This document shows, one piece after another, positions 1 to 11,752 of a stretch of DNA of 64,000 nucleotides. The stretch's first letter is position 1; each line of letters opens with the position of its first letter. The notes below the pieces were generated by a model that saw only the letters and a program-made list of their open reading frames with translations, made no database searches and was not told where the DNA came from. The DNA comes from Entophlyctis helioformis (Eukaryota > Chytridiomycota > Chytridiomycetes > Chytridiales > Chytriomycetaceae): assembly GCA_025526915.1 (NCBI GenBank), contig JAHLKH010000143.1:1-64000 (forward strand), in the 5' to 3' direction. The translations under genes were made by a program, and so were the position numbers.

Positions 1-3000
1 CGACTTGGCTGGCGGCGTCCGCTGCCCAAAGAACATCGACTCGAGCATCTCTGCCGACGTCACATTGCGCGCACTCGCAATGTGCCCGCCTGCGTACTCG
101 TACCCGTACCGGCAGTCAATCAGATGAAACTCGTCCAAAGCATCGTCGTACTGTCCGTCCAGCACATCCACAAGCTGTCCGGTCCGTCCACATATCCAGA
201 ATGAGTCGCGCGCACCCAACGCAGCATCGCAGCCGCGAGCAGCAAGCAACGTACCGTGTTGACCGATATCCGGCGGATCATGTCCTTGCCCGGCACAAGC
301 ATGCTGGGTAACAGGCTCTGCTCCTCTGCCGGCATGGCATACTGCGACGAGATGCCTGGCCCAATGGCTGTGTTGGACCGGCGCATCTTGAGCGGTGGGT
401 GCATCCGGGGAGAGAACGGTGTCCCATCCTGCTGCTCAGATCCCTGCCCCTGCCCCTGTCCTTGGCCCTGCGTCTCGCGGCTCTTTTGCATATCTGCCTG
501 CCGTTGCTGCTGGACCTGCTTGCCACGCTGCTGCTGTCGCTGCATCGCGTGCCGGACGTTGCTCCGGCAGTCTGTCGTCACAACCATGTGGTGCTGGTCC
601 ACGTCCACATCCATGGGCGACAGAGGCCTGATCGCTTTAGTGCTTGCTTGGCGGGTGTGCTGATGGTGCGGCACAGGCGTTGCGTCGACGAGCGACATGG
701 GCAGTGACCGTGTCGGTGTGGAGGGCGATCCAGAAGGTGATCCAGAAGGCGATCCAGGAGCTGACAAGCTGTCTGCAAAGACGCACTTGCGCTTGTCCAT
801 GACCACCGAGGGGATAAGCGACCCGAATGTCGATGCCGATGATGGCAGAGATCCAGATGCTTGAGCGTCCCGACTGCCAGAGTCCAGCCGTCCAGATGAT
901 CCCAACGTCAAGTCGCTGATATGAGTTGCATCTCGCTTCGAGGTGGGATGCGTTGCAAAACGGAGCTGTCCCAAAGCCACGCAGACGGTTTAGCATGGGC
1001 TTCCAAGTCAAGTCGAGCCTCTATAGACTCACAATCTCGGATGCCTTGGCCTTGCAAACGAGCCCACTGCCTGGCGATGCAGCAGCCAACAGAGTGCCCG
1101 GTCCCTTGGGCGGACGCGCCAGCCCACCACTCTTGGTGCTGCCAGACTCGCCAGACGGAGCAGAGGACGACAGACTGGCCGCAGAGGACAAATACAGCGG
1201 CTTGCGTTCTTGGTTGAACCACATCGTTCCTCCCCTGCCCCCATGCATGCAGGCCGGGTAAGCCAAAGGTGCCATGACGGCATTTCAGGCATCACCATCA
1301 GGGTCGTGCTCCCCTACCGTTTGGACGAAAACAGGTCGGCTCTGGCCGACTTGGCTGCAGACGATCCAGATGCGGCTGTCGCTGCCGATGAAGAAGCCGA
1401 TGAAGACAAAGACGATCCAGATCCAGAGACTGGGCGGCTTGGAGCAAGCGTCAGTGTCTTGGCTGTTGCAGTCACGAGCGGCACCATCGAGGTGGACGAG
1501 GTGGACGCGACGGACATGGACCGATGCAGACCGCCATTCACGGACTGCTGCGACAGAGACATTGATAACGAAGGCGACGACGAAAACGACGACGAGCTCG
1601 ATAGGGACGACAGGGATGTGGTGGACAGAGACTGCGACAGACTCTTGTGGCGTGGCAAAAAGGATCCAGATCCAGATGCGGATGCAGATCCAGGCCGGTT
1701 CTGTCTCGGATTGGGAGGCTTGCAAAGCGGGTGATCATTCTGGTCCAAAAACGCAAAAGAAGAGGCCGAGTTGGTTGTGGACGGGTAACTGGTGGTGTTT
1801 CGGGTATCCGTGGAGAGCAGCGGAGACTGAGGTATAGTGCTGAGCGAGCGTGCAGACGACGGCTGTCCGCGCTTCATGGGTGCCTTGAACAGACTGCCTG
1901 CCGATGCATCCAAGACAGCAGACGGGGCAGGCTTCTTGACAGAGTCGACCGACATGTCGGCGGCATCTGGCGACTCGGGCGAGAAGGGACTGCCGTTGCG
2001 GCTTCTCTGCGACAGACGAGTCTGGCTCGACTGGCTGGACTGGCTGTGTCGAGAGGTGTTGCCGATGGTCATGCTCATGACCAGATCATTGGTATCGCTG
2101 TCACTGTCACTGACGCTGATGTTGCCGAGCGAGTCGTCCATCGACTCTGCGACAGTGTCGCCACGTGACTGTGACGGCGAGCGGCGGACTGCTCGGTTCT
2201 TGTCGCTGTGGGTATTGGGAGAGTACTCGGGCGAGTCCATGGATGTGACCGAGACTGGCGATGAGCACTGGGGGCGGGGCTGCTGTGACAAGACGCGATG
2301 CTGTTGCTGCTGTTGTTGTTGTTGTTGCTGCGACAACGAAATGCGTGGCTCAACGTCAAAGTCGGCAAACAGCGGCGATGAGCTGCGGGTCTCGAGCCTT
2401 CCAGACGCAGTGTTGGTGCGCATCAGCCGTTGCTTGAACGTTGCGGCTGCCGACGAAGCTGGCGCTGTCGAGGATGGCAGCGCAGCCGATGTGGAGTGCG
2501 GCTCGCTGCCTCTGGCAAGTGCAAAGGCCATTCTTGATGACGTCACTGCCGACGTGCCAAAGGGTGAAAAGACGCTTGCTGAGCCGGACGCCGACGCCGA
2601 CGATGAGGCTGAGGAGGCAGACGGCGGATCAGATATGGCGCCAACCAGACCGCCAGCGGCTGAAGAGAGTGGGCCACTAGACGAGCCCATGTACGAGGAG
2701 AGCGGCGGTCGTGGAGCGGGGCTTTCAAGTGCCGTTTCAAGGTCCTGCAGCAGGTAGCGACGAGGAGTCTTTGTTTGGTTCCTGCGAGGCCGCGCAGACA
2801 AACGAGCGTGCATTGGAGTGTTTAGGTGTGAGTGCGGTGGCGGGACGAGAGGTTGCTGGCTTGGATGCTTGGGGGTGTGGGCAACTGAGGGGAAAGGCGG
2901 ACGGCGGGATGGGCGGAATGGGGAGTCCGTCCAAGACACAGGCTGAACTGGGCGGAGGATGGTCACTGAGCAACCAAACCAGCCAAGCGAGAGGCTGACA

Positions 3001-3646
3001 TGCAACGCCGACCAGCAAGGTGCCAAGACCCTCCGACCGTGTGTGGCACGCGACGCCCGTTCCACCGGGATCGCGCTCAGCGGTCCATGGCTGGCGGCGG
3101 AGAAAGCGGCCGTGATCAAATATGGCAGATTGGATGTGTGGCCGAAGAGTCATCAGGACGGAGATTTGCCGAAACGCGTCGAGATTCGGACGCGTTTTGA
3201 TTGGTGCCACGAGCGCGTTTCGGCAAACCAACTCTTCTGCCACATATCCGACAGCGTGACCACGACAAAGTGAAAGGATGGCTGAGAGCGAGTGCAGACG
3301 AGCACGGCACGAGAGCGAGAGTGAGAGTGAGGGGAGAAGGAAGACGAGGGAAGACGGACGGCAGACGAAGGGGAGAAACAAGTAGGTGTGCGAGACAGTC
3401 CTCCACTCAAAGACAGGGGGAAAGGCGGCAGGGGGAGTGGGGTCGAGAGGCGTGCGTGTCTCGGCAGGCAAGCGCGCCAAGCGTATGAACAGGATGCAGC
3501 AGGCTCCAGCAGGCATCAACAGCAGGCATGTGGAGAAAGGGCAGTGCGCAGACTCACTCTGGCTTAACGTATAGGTTGGCATCCAGGTCATTGGCAAGCA
3601 CCGACAGAGGCGACTTGAGGTTGAACAGGCCAGTCAGGTCAACCAT
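1..3646 (-). CDS. CDC25: CDC25-type M-phase inducer phosphatase, 3' part outside window
   Basis: Dual-specificity phosphatase that removes inhibitory phosphates from CDK1. Proposed exons: 3558-3646, 1318-2781, 1033-1234, 255-965 and 1-174. The reading phase agrees at every junction, and introns are 776, 83, 67 and 80 nt. The identity rests on the start of the rhodanese-fold catalytic domain: DMIRRISVNT, then LDGQYDDALDEF, then HLIDCRYGYEYAGGHI, the classic CDC25 signature. The catalytic CX5R loop would lie left of base 1 and is not visible. The long N-terminal half is Ser/Thr/Pro-rich regulatory sequence with many SP/TP sites and a polyglutamine run of about 12 residues. The start is uncertain: ATG 3646 opens an exon ending in GA|GTGAGT whose phase fits the next exon. 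In-frame sequence continues upstream to ATG 4063, and ATG 2813 is a fallback that would skip exon 1. Confidence 0.85.
2300..2334. repeat. CAG/CAA (CTG/TTG) run encoding polyglutamine in CDC25
   Basis: A trinucleotide tract of mixed CAG and CAA codons on the minus strand encodes about 12 consecutive glutamines in the regulatory half of CDC25. The codon mixing argues against very recent pure-repeat expansion. Confidence 0.8.
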
Positions 3647-4744
3647 GTCACCGGTGGCAGCGAGCGTTGACGGGTCTGGCGAGCGAAGGCCCTTCAGGAT
3701 GACGGCGGGTGGAACAAGAGTGGCAGACGAGCCGGCAGAGTTGGCGCTGCTGCCGCCAACGAGGAGCCAGTGGGGGCGTGCATGCTGGCCTGAGGATGGG
3801 CATGGTGGGGGTATGTGGAGCGTTGGGACATGACGGACGAGATGCAGATCGGTGGCTGGCGCTGAACCACAATGCCAGTGTGTTGTGCAAGGCGCAGGCA
3901 AGGCTCGGTGGACTGGGGGATGGGCCAAGAAAGGGTCGACAGCGCGGAGTGGGAGTGGGGGTGGGAGTGGGAGTGACAGTGGGGGGTGGCCAGAGGTATC
4001 GTAGCGGTGGCTGGCTGCTCGAGTGCGTGGAAGCGCAAGCGGATTGGGCCGAGCGGCGGCCATTCGAGGGTGGACAAGCGTCGACCAGCGAGCGACAACA
4101 AGGCACCAACAGCGACAACGAGCGTGTTGGACGAGGTGGTGGTTGGACAGGGCGTTGGTGGAGGTGGGCGGGCAGAATGCGAAGCCGAGGGAGGAGCAGA
4201 AGCAGGTCGAGGAGCAGACGGAGTGGATGGGCCAGCGGCAGACAGAGACGGGCCGGCGCAGCGACGGCCAGGTGGACAGACAGAGCAGACAGACAGACAG
4301 ACAGAGCAGACAGAAGAGCGTCAGTTGGGTGATTCCGTCCAGTTCTCAGTTGGACACGAACAGAGCGAGAAGCGAGCAGCAGCAGTGAGAGCCGTGGCGA
4401 CGTGCAGGGCAGGGCAGGCGGGGCGGCGCTTCCAGGTCTGGCAGCAGCCAGGCCGCCTGCCCACCACGGCGGCTGGCGGACGCTTGGGCAGCAGCGGCAG
4501 TGGCAGCAGAAGGGGCGGCAGCAGCAGCAGAAGGGGCGGCAGCAGCAGCAGAAGGGGCAGGCGGACGCGCACCTTGGACCGGTCAGACAAACGCAGACAG
4601 CGACAAAGTGCAACCGTCGACAAACGGCGGGACGCAGCCGGCCAAAGGCAGATGGACGGGTGGGCGGGCGTCGAACGTCAAAGCGCCGTCAATGTGGCAC
4701 TGTGGCTGCAGGTGCGTAGCAGGGCGGCAGGGGGCGAGTCTGCA
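3647..4744. other. Intergenic / 5'-flanking low-complexity stretch between CDC25 and MTC6
   Basis: No gene can be supported here. The stretch is G-rich on the plus strand, with short tandem tracts: GGGAGT/GGGTG units near 3945-3985 and a GACA run near 4283-4305. Long open frames on both strands here have no recognisable domain and look like compositional accidents. An upstream extension of CDC25 exon 1 (minus strand, open to 4063) cannot be excluded. Confidence 0.5.
4505..4560. repeat. Tandem GGGGCGGCAGCAGCAGCAGAA repeat
   Basis: About two and a half copies of a 21-base unit rich in GCA/CAG lie upstream of MTC6. The length is a multiple of three, so several frames stay open across it and create spurious long ORFs. 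Confidence 0.8.
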
Positions 4745-4867
4745 ATGGCGCTGGTGGTGCTGGTGTTGCCGACGACGGCAGGCGCTGCGACAAGCAAGGA
4801 CGGCGACAACGACAACGACAAGGCCAACGGGCGGGCAAAACTTGCTGCGCGACGCAGCCGCCAGATG
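4745..4867 (+). other. Candidate signal-peptide exon for MTC6 (tentative)
   Basis: ATG 4745 starts MALVVLVLPTTAGAATSK, which reads as a secretory signal sequence. The MTC6 body starting at 5178 has none, although fungal MTC6 proteins normally begin with one. A donor after codon ATG (…CAG ATG|GTGCCG) would be phase 0. It would match an acceptor CATCAG just before ATG 5178, giving a 310-nt intron. This is inference only; no other evidence ties the two pieces together. Confidence 0.3.
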
Positions 4868-5177
4868 GTGCCGCGATGCGATGCGATGCACTTGGCTGCA
4901 GGGCTCGGGCCTAGATCTGGCAAGCCTGGCGCTGTGGCGACGTGCAGGCATACAGCGCACGGACACGCATGGCATGGCACGGCATGGCAGCATGGTAGCC
5001 AGCTGGACAGCCAGCCAGCCAGCCAGCCAAGATGGATGCCCGGACAACACCGCTTCCGGTCGCCTCACTCGCCCGATCTGGCCGTGCAGCCACGCACTCG
5101 ACTCGATCCAGGCATCTGGGCTTGCCCGCGACATCAACAACAGCGTCCACGACGAACACCGCAACACACGGCATCAG

Positions 5178-6990
5178 ATGGCTTCGTCGGCCAACGAGGG
5201 CCAGCCGGCGCTCGCCGTGCTCAACACCGCTCTGCGCTCCCAGCGCAACCTTGCCGCATCGCTGCCCATCGCACGGGCACCGGGCATTGCCCTGAACCTC
5301 TCCGCCGTCTTCTTCGAGGGCCAGTACACAGCCGCCCATCTCGCCAACCTGACGTCGGTGCTCTTTGACTTTGGCAACCGCCTGCTGGTCGACCTCTACT
5401 GGGACGCCGCCGCCAGGCACTGGCAGCTGTGTCCGCAACCGCTCCCATCCACTGCGCCGCTGGTGCTGCCGTCGCCGTCGCCGGCCCTGGCCTCGGCATC
5501 GTCAGCACCGTCGCCGCCGTCGCCGCCTGCCCCTCGGCCGCCTGGCACTGCTGCCAACACAGAGACGGTCATTGCTGCCGACGTTGCCATCGACGGGGTT
5601 GTCTGCTCGTCGAACCGGCTGGGCCTGTCCGACATCGTGAAGCACGCACGGGGCTTCCTCGCCAATGCAACAGACACCGAGTGGTTCAATCCCATCACCA
5701 TCGTCATCAACCTGCACTCGCTCAACCAGTCGGCTCCTTCAACGCCGCTGCCGCCTGGATCTCCGTTGCCACGCACCCTGTCTGACGAACTGGCGCCGTT
5801 CAGTGACTCCATCTACACGCCCGCCAAGCTTCTGCTGGACAGAGCATCGGGCAGCCTCCAGTCGCCCTACAGCACGAGCGGGGGAGTCGCCATTGCCAAC
5901 AACACCTTTCCGACGCCAAAGGACCTTGGCAGCCACCAGATACTGGTCGCATTTGGAAACACGTCTGGATTCGCTGGACCTGGCGCTGTCTACAACATCT
6001 CGGCCGACAACGCAACCATCTTTTCGGCGCCAGACCTTGGCACTCTGCCCGTCATCAGCACTTCCATGTTCACGGCGGCAGTCTTGCCGTCCTGCGCGCG
6101 TCCCGCAGCGGGCATCGCCATGGCAGGCACAGGCTTTGACATTGCCGCCTCCAACTTTACGGTGCCGCCGGCATCGGTCGCGCGCACCGACACGGTCGTC
6201 TCGTGGAACTTTGCGTATGTCGCCGACACTCCCGACAGTCCGTTCACGCCGTCGCTCGTTGCCCAGGTCAGCCAGTGCGGGTTCACGCCGCTGTTTTCCA
6301 AGTCATACACGCTCGAGTTCATCAATGCCACGCTGTGGAGCTGGGCAGACGGCCAGCCGTCGCAGGACTACTACCGCAACTGCGCTCTCATGGACCTGGC
6401 GACCGGCCGATGGATCACGGAAAATTGTGCCAACGCGTATCCCCCAGCGTGTGCGGATCTGACCACGGCACCGTTCACGTGGGTCGTGGATCCTGCCAGC
6501 GCGCGGCAGTACGATACCATTGAGTCGCAAGGGCTGTGCAAGGCGCCGCTCGTGTTTGCGATCCCACGCACTGCCCAGGAACATGCGAGTCTGCTAGGGG
6601 CGATGCGGTTGGCTGGCGTCCAGCGTGCTTGGATCAGCTACAACCGTGTGTCGCCAGTCTGCTGGGTCAAGGGATGGCAGCGTCCCTGCCCTTACCAGTT
6701 TCCTGTGAGTCTCTCTCTATCTCTGCTGCTCCTTTGAAGGGTGATTGTTGTGTACTTGTTGATGCATGGCTGACGCGTCTTGTGCTGGGCATGCACAGAA
6801 GGACCTGCTGTTTGGACGGCTCCTTGGTGCCAACCTGAAGCAGGGCATATTCATTTTGCTGGTGTCGGTTGTGTTTCTTATATATCAGGCTCGGTCGCAG
6901 TGGAAGGCGAGCCGAGAGAACCGGAGGCGAGCCGAGGTGCGCAAGAAGATCAAGCAGATGGAGTATCGCTCTGTTCGCAAAGTGGAATGA
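5178..6990 (+). CDS. MTC6: MTC6-family membrane glycoprotein (maintenance of telomere capping 6)
   Basis: Type I membrane protein of the fungal MTC6 family. In yeast it is linked genetically to telomere capping; the biochemical role is unknown. Exons 5178-6704 and 6799-6990 give about 572 residues (yeast about 526). Family hallmarks read directly: ALRSQRN near residue 20, a block ending VDLYWDAAARHWQLCP, and the C-terminal lectin-like region with FTWVVDPASARQYDTIES, LVFAIPR and the Cys-rich RVSPVCWVKG…RPCPY. These are followed across the 94-nt intron by one transmembrane helix (GIFILLVSVVFLIYQA) and a basic cytosolic tail. Several N-x-S/T sites fit a luminal domain. The start at 5178 lacks a signal peptide, so the true first exon probably lies upstream (see 4745). 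Confidence 0.85.
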
Positions 6991-7304
6991 ACCTGCCATG
7001 GCTTCATGTTCACGCGACTCTGGAGCTGCGGTGGCTTGGTTGGCGCTCACTGCTCCAGGCCCACGGACAGATGGTTGGCATGCAGGATCGCGGCTGTAGC
7101 AGCTGCCGAGCGGACCGTTCCTTTCAACTTGGCGATACTGCCCATAGGCAATCTTGTAGCTGCTTCAGTGGCAGCAGCAGCAGCAGCAGCAGGCGATGCT
7201 GAGATGGCGCAGCAACGGCCAAAGTCACAGACTGTGCTCGAGTGCACTTGTGGCCCTTGGAGGATGGACGAGGCGATCGTCAAAGAGCCATGCCGTTGCA
7301 GCAG

Positions 7305-7361
7305 ATGGCTGGGCACCTCTGACGGCCGCTGGATGGCTGGGCATCTCTGACAGCCGCTGGA
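7305..7361. repeat. 28-base tandem duplication
   Basis: Two near-identical copies of a unit beginning ATGGCTGGGCAYCTCTGAC stand head to tail, differing at a few positions. It is non-coding and lies in the PCK1 upstream region. Confidence 0.75.
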
Positions 7362-7770
7362 TGGCGTGTTTGCCCCACCCCTCGATCAGCATGTGAATCA
7401 TAGCACTGCAAACAATGCCATGTGGCAATCTGGAATGGATTCTCCTGTGGCATGTGCCTGGGCATGCGCCGCAAAACCTGCGGCTGTTGAGCTCGTGCAC
7501 GGGCAGGGCCGTGGGTGCACCAGCAGGCGGACGTCGGGACAGAGGGCGCGGCATGCCAGTGCATGCATGCATGCATGCAGCAGGCCCGCGCCTCGACGGG
7601 GAGCGCATGCACGCCTCTATGGGCCACAGCCAGCCGCCGTGCACAGCGCAGCCCAGCCAGCGGCAACCAGCACAGCACAGCGCACCAATGACGAGGGCAG
7701 CTGGACAGCGGCCAAGTCACGGTGCGCAGCGCGTGACTCGCACCCAATCACATGTGATTTCCCGAATGCG

Positions 7771-7778
7771 TATAAAAG
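7771..7778 (+). promoter_or_regulatory. TATA box of PCK1
   Basis: TATAAAAG lies 82 bases upstream of the PCK1 start codon, with a CCAAT motif 23 bases further up. This spacing is normal for a TATA-driven, regulated fungal promoter. PEPCK genes are typically strongly induced on gluconeogenic carbon sources. Confidence 0.65.
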
Positions 7779-7859
7779 CAGCGTCGCTCGCCTTTGCGGC
7801 CCTCTGTTCAACCACACCAACCGGTCCAACACTCAACCAAACCCACAACCGCCGACATC

Positions 7860-10355
7860 ATGTCCATGCAGCACGAGGAGGAGATCCACGACGAGATCCA
7901 CGAGGCGCTCCACAGAGACGCCCGCGTCGACTACACCAAGCCCATCATCCGTAACGGTGCGTCTGTCCTTGTCTGCCATGCCTGTCCTTGCCTGCCATGC
8001 CTGTCTGCAATTGCGGCGGTGGATGGCCCGACGCTGTCGCTGTGCTGCTCTGTCGCCGCTTCGCCGCCTCGCCGCCTGGCAGCGCGCTGGCCCCACAGCC
8101 AGCCGGCCGTGCACAGCCATGCACATGCACTTGCATTGGCCGTCTGGCCGACTGTATTCGTTGCCGTTGCTGCCGCCGTTGCTGCCGTCTGCTGCCGTCT
8201 GCTGCTGCCGGCATACACTCGTCGTGCCGCGTCACAGTCACGCCAGCCGCTGACATTCCGCCCTCCCCTTGTCTCGCCTGCTCTGCCATCGCTGGCTGCC
8301 TGTGCGTCGCTGCCGGCCCCTGTCCGCACACTGCACGCTGCACACCGCGCCGACAGCCGCCCCGTCGGTGCTCTACGAGGAGGCCCTCAAGTACGAGAAG
8401 GGCACCGCCATCACGTCTGCCGGCGCTCTCGCCACCAACTCTGGCGCCAAGAAGGGCCGCTCGCCCAAGGACAAGCGCATTGTCGACGAGGCTCCACCTC
8501 GGCCGATGTCTGGGTACGTTGGCTCTTGCTGTTGCGCTGCCTCTGCCTGGTCGTGCCTATGCCTCTGTCCATGCCTCTGTCCATGCATACCCACGCCTGT
8601 CCATGCCTGCCTGCCCCGGTGCTCCCACACCTTGTCTTCAGCTGGCGTGCCTGCCAACCGAGATCTTCCCCGCCCGCCATGCACCTGTCACCGCCTGCAT
8701 GAATGCCCGCCGTGGATGTGCCCTCCGCGCTCTCCACCGCCGACATTCACCGACAGCGTGCAATGCGTGTGGGGTCTCTTGTTCCCTGCCCCCTCCCTGC
8801 CCTTTAAGCCAGCCATCCAGCCATCCAGCCATCCCTTCTTGTCGTCTTGGACGACGCTCGGTCGACGCTTGCTGACTGACTGCTTGCGCCGTTGGTGTCC
8901 ACGCGACTTGTCTGCTTGCCCTCGTGACCCGCTGGACGATCATCTGCTTTGGCCACTCGTCTCGGCAATGCTCTCGACGTGCAGTGGGGTCCCGTCAACT
9001 ACAAGATGACCGAGAACTCGTTCATGGTCAACCGCGAGCGTGCCATCGACTACCTCAACACCCGCGACCGTCTGTACGTGTTCGACGGCTTCGCCGGCTG
9101 GGACACCAAGCACCGCATCAAGATCCGCATTGTCTGCGCCCGTGCCTACCACGCCCTCTTCATGAACAACATGCTCATCCGCCCCACCGCCGAGGAGCTG
9201 GCCGACTTTGGCGAGCCCGACTTCACCATCTTCAACGCTGGTGGCTTCCCCGCCAACCGCTACACCACTGGCATGACCTCGACCACCAGTGTGTCGCTCA
9301 ACTTTGCCCGTCGCGAGATGGTCATCCTCGGCACCATGTACGCCGGCGAGATGAAGAAGGGCGTCTTCACGGTCATGCACTACCTCATGCCCAAGCGCGG
9401 CGTCCTCTCGCTCCACTCGTCTGCCAACGAGGGCCCCAACGGCGACGTGTCGGTCTTCTTTGGCCTGTCGGGCACTGGCAAGACCACCCTGTCGGCCGAC
9501 CCCCACCGCTTCCTGATTGGTGACGACGAGCACTGCTGGTCCGACTCGGGCATCTTCAACATCGAGGGCGGCTGCTACGCCAAGTGCATTGACCTCTCTG
9601 CCGAGAAGGAGCCCGAGATCTTTGGTGCCATCCGCTTCGGCTCCGTTGTCGAGAACGTTGTCTACGACCCCGTCACCCGCGTCGTCGACTACGCCAACGC
9701 CTCGCTCACCGAGAACACTCGCTGCGCCTACCCCATCGAGTTCATCCCCAACGCCAAGATCCCTTGCGTGGCCACCCACCCCTCCAACATCATCATGCTC
9801 ACGTGCGACGCCTTTGGTGTCCTCCCGCCCGTCGCCAAGCTCACCTCGTCGCAGGCCATGTACCACTTCATCTCTGGCTACACCGCTAAGATCGCCGGCA
9901 CGGAGGAGGGCGTCACCGAGCCCCAGGCCACGTTCTCGACCTGCTTTGGTGCTCCTTTCCTCGTGTGGCACCCCGTCAAGTACGCCACCATGCTCGCCGA
10001 GAAGATCAAGGAGCACAAGGCCGATGTCTGGCTCATCAACACGGGCTGGAACGGCGGTGCCTACGGTGTCGGCAAGCGCATCTCGCTCAAGTACTCGCGC
10101 GCCATCATCGACGCCATCCACAACGGCGAGCTTGCCAAGGCCGAGTACGAGACCTACCCCAAGTTCGGCCTCAGCATCCCCAAGGCCGTTACCGGCGTGC
10201 CCTCTGAGATCCTCAACCCCTCCAAGACCTGGCTCGGCACCGAGGCGTCGTACAACGCCACCCTCGAGAAGCTCGCCAAGCTCTTTGTTGAGAACTTCAA
10301 GACGTACGCCGACAAGGCCTCGGCTGAGATCCTCGCTGCTGGCCCCAAGATCTAA
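7860..10355 (+). CDS. PCK1: Phosphoenolpyruvate carboxykinase (ATP)
   Basis: Converts oxaloacetate and ATP to phosphoenolpyruvate, CO2 and ADP, the entry step of gluconeogenesis, in the cytosol. Exons 7860-7956, 8357-8513 and 8985-10355; the introns are long for this window (400 and 471 nt). Exon 3 carries the ATP-class hallmarks: P-loop [11 protein letters not shown], kinase-2 motif [11 protein letters not shown], and the block [14 protein letters not shown]. The last exon ends in AAGPKI. Exon 2 reads [15 protein letters not shown] … [10 protein letters not shown] in one frame. The family-typical next segment (STSADVW, joining WGPVN in exon 3) is read only after a one-base frame change at 8490-8491. 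With that correction the splice is exact (TGG|GTACGT … CAG|TGG). Without it the exon phases do not meet. Confidence 0.95.
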
Positions 10356-10672
10356 GCGGCCCCACTCTTCTTCCCCACCACACCACACACACCCCCTGAT
10401 CCCCCACACTCCGACTATTTGATTGGCAGCGAATGAAAGTACATATTGGAACGTCCAGCAAGCATCTGCAACAAGACCATACAGACCCAGCTCTGCTCTT
10501 GGACCTGCCGAGTCGATTGTGAGTCGATGGTCTATCACCGAAGGCAGTCTGTGCAGGCTGTTCGTCTCGCTGCAAGGCGTGCTCAGCAGGGTCGCTGTGA
10601 CTGGCCAATCAGCAGCGTGTGGTCAAGAGTGCCAGGTTTTGCACTTGCCCGCGAATCGAACTTCAGCACACC
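10356..10672. other. Intergenic region between PCK1 and ATP18
   Basis: Contains the PCK1 3' flank (CACCACACCACACACACC run near 10375) and the ATP18 5' flank. No reading frame or structured element was recognised. Confidence 0.5.
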
Positions 10673-11752
10673 ATGTCGGCCCCTGCGTACCCAACCCTGT
10701 TCGGCAAGCGGATCTGGCCCACGACCTTCCTCAAGTTCTACTTCCCCTTCTTCATGGTCGGCTCGACCATGTACTTCCTGGTTGCCAAGGCCCACACGGC
10801 CATGACCAACGGTATGCTCTCCCCGTCCCGCTCCGTCCCGTCCCGCCCCGCCCCTCTCCAGCAGCAGCCAGTCCGCCAGCCAGTCCGCCAGTCCGTCAGC
10901 GCTCGACCATCGTCTTTTTGCTGCGCTTGGCGTCGCTGGCCAGCAGCGGGCGCAGCAGCTGCAGCGGGCAGTCGGTGGGAGCAGGCAGTCCCAGAGCACT
11001 CGTCGGCAGCAACGGCAGCGGCAGCAACAAACACAGCAGCAGTCTGTCTCCCGCCTGCAGCTCAGCACACCGGCGCAACCAACCCAGCCTGCCCTTTGCT
11101 GCTGCCAGCGTTGCAGAGATGGCTGATTCCTGCCGGCTGCACACAGCTGGGCTCGCTGGGCTCGCTGTCTGTCTGGCCGGCTGGTGGTGCAGACACGGCC
11201 GGCTGGCGTCTGTCGGCAGTCTCTTTCGTCCCCCCGCCTGCCCCTTGCTGGTGCCCGACTGTCTGCTGCTGCTCGTCGCCTGTGCCCGGCTGCCTGTCTG
11301 CAAGCGACCAACACTGCCGTGGCGATCAGCCTGGCCCATGCGAGCCGTGCCGTTGACTAACTCTCCCTGCTGCCTTGGCCGCCCGTAAACACAAACAGCT
11401 GCCGACGACAAGTGGGTCAACATTGTGTAAGTGCAGTCGCTCTCCGCGCATCTGTCTGCATCCTTGTGTCTCGCTACGCTCTTGCATGCAGATCTACTCA
11501 CATCGGATGATGCATATGTACATGGACACTCTCGCGGCGACAATAATTCGGTGCACTGGCCGACATATTCGTTCAACTCGATGCTCGCATGGGATGCCTA
11601 CCGGTGCATGGGGATGGTGGTGCTGTGGCTCGGAATGATGCTGGATTCGGCATTCCAGCTCCAACGTTGAGGAGGCCACTGCTCGCCAGAAGCTCAAGGC
11701 CGATGCCGAGGCGTACCTCAAGAAGCTCGCTTCGGGAGACCACAAGCACTAA
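10673..11752 (+). CDS. ATP18: Mitochondrial F1Fo ATP synthase subunit j
   Basis: Small inner-membrane subunit of the peripheral/membrane sector of ATP synthase that supports dimerisation of the complex. Exons 10673-10811, 11399-11426 and 11659-11752 give 86 residues. The N-terminus matches the subunit-j pattern: KRIWPTTFLKFYFPFFMVGS followed by a short helix (MYFLVAKAHTAM). The C-terminus (RQKLKADAEAYLKKLASG) is a charged helix. It is longer than the yeast protein (59 residues). The middle exon is only 28 nt, flanked by a 587-nt and a 232-nt intron; reading phase agrees at both junctions (AAC G|CT and GT|C). Confidence 0.85.

Larger units (their letters stand above)
6991..7859. promoter_or_regulatory. 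Intergenic region and PCK1 promoter
   Basis: No gene is supported between MTC6 and PCK1. The stretch holds a short (GCA)n tract near 7172-7191, a 28-base direct repeat (7305-7361) and a GCATGCAT run at about 7560-7580. Just before PCK1 are a CCAAT box (7744-7748) and a TATA box (7771-7778). Confidence 0.6.

Noticed and set aside
3709..5368. Long plus-strand open frames (207 and 460 codons) upstream of MTC6
   Set aside because: They are made of Arg/Gln/Gly low-complexity translation across G-rich tandem repeats, with no domain and no splice logic beyond the short candidate signal exon.
8940..10538. 532-codon open frame antisense to PCK1 exon 3
   Set aside because: It mirrors a highly biased, GC-ending codon set on the plus strand, has no recognisable domain and overlaps a certain gene completely. 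It is a composition artefact.
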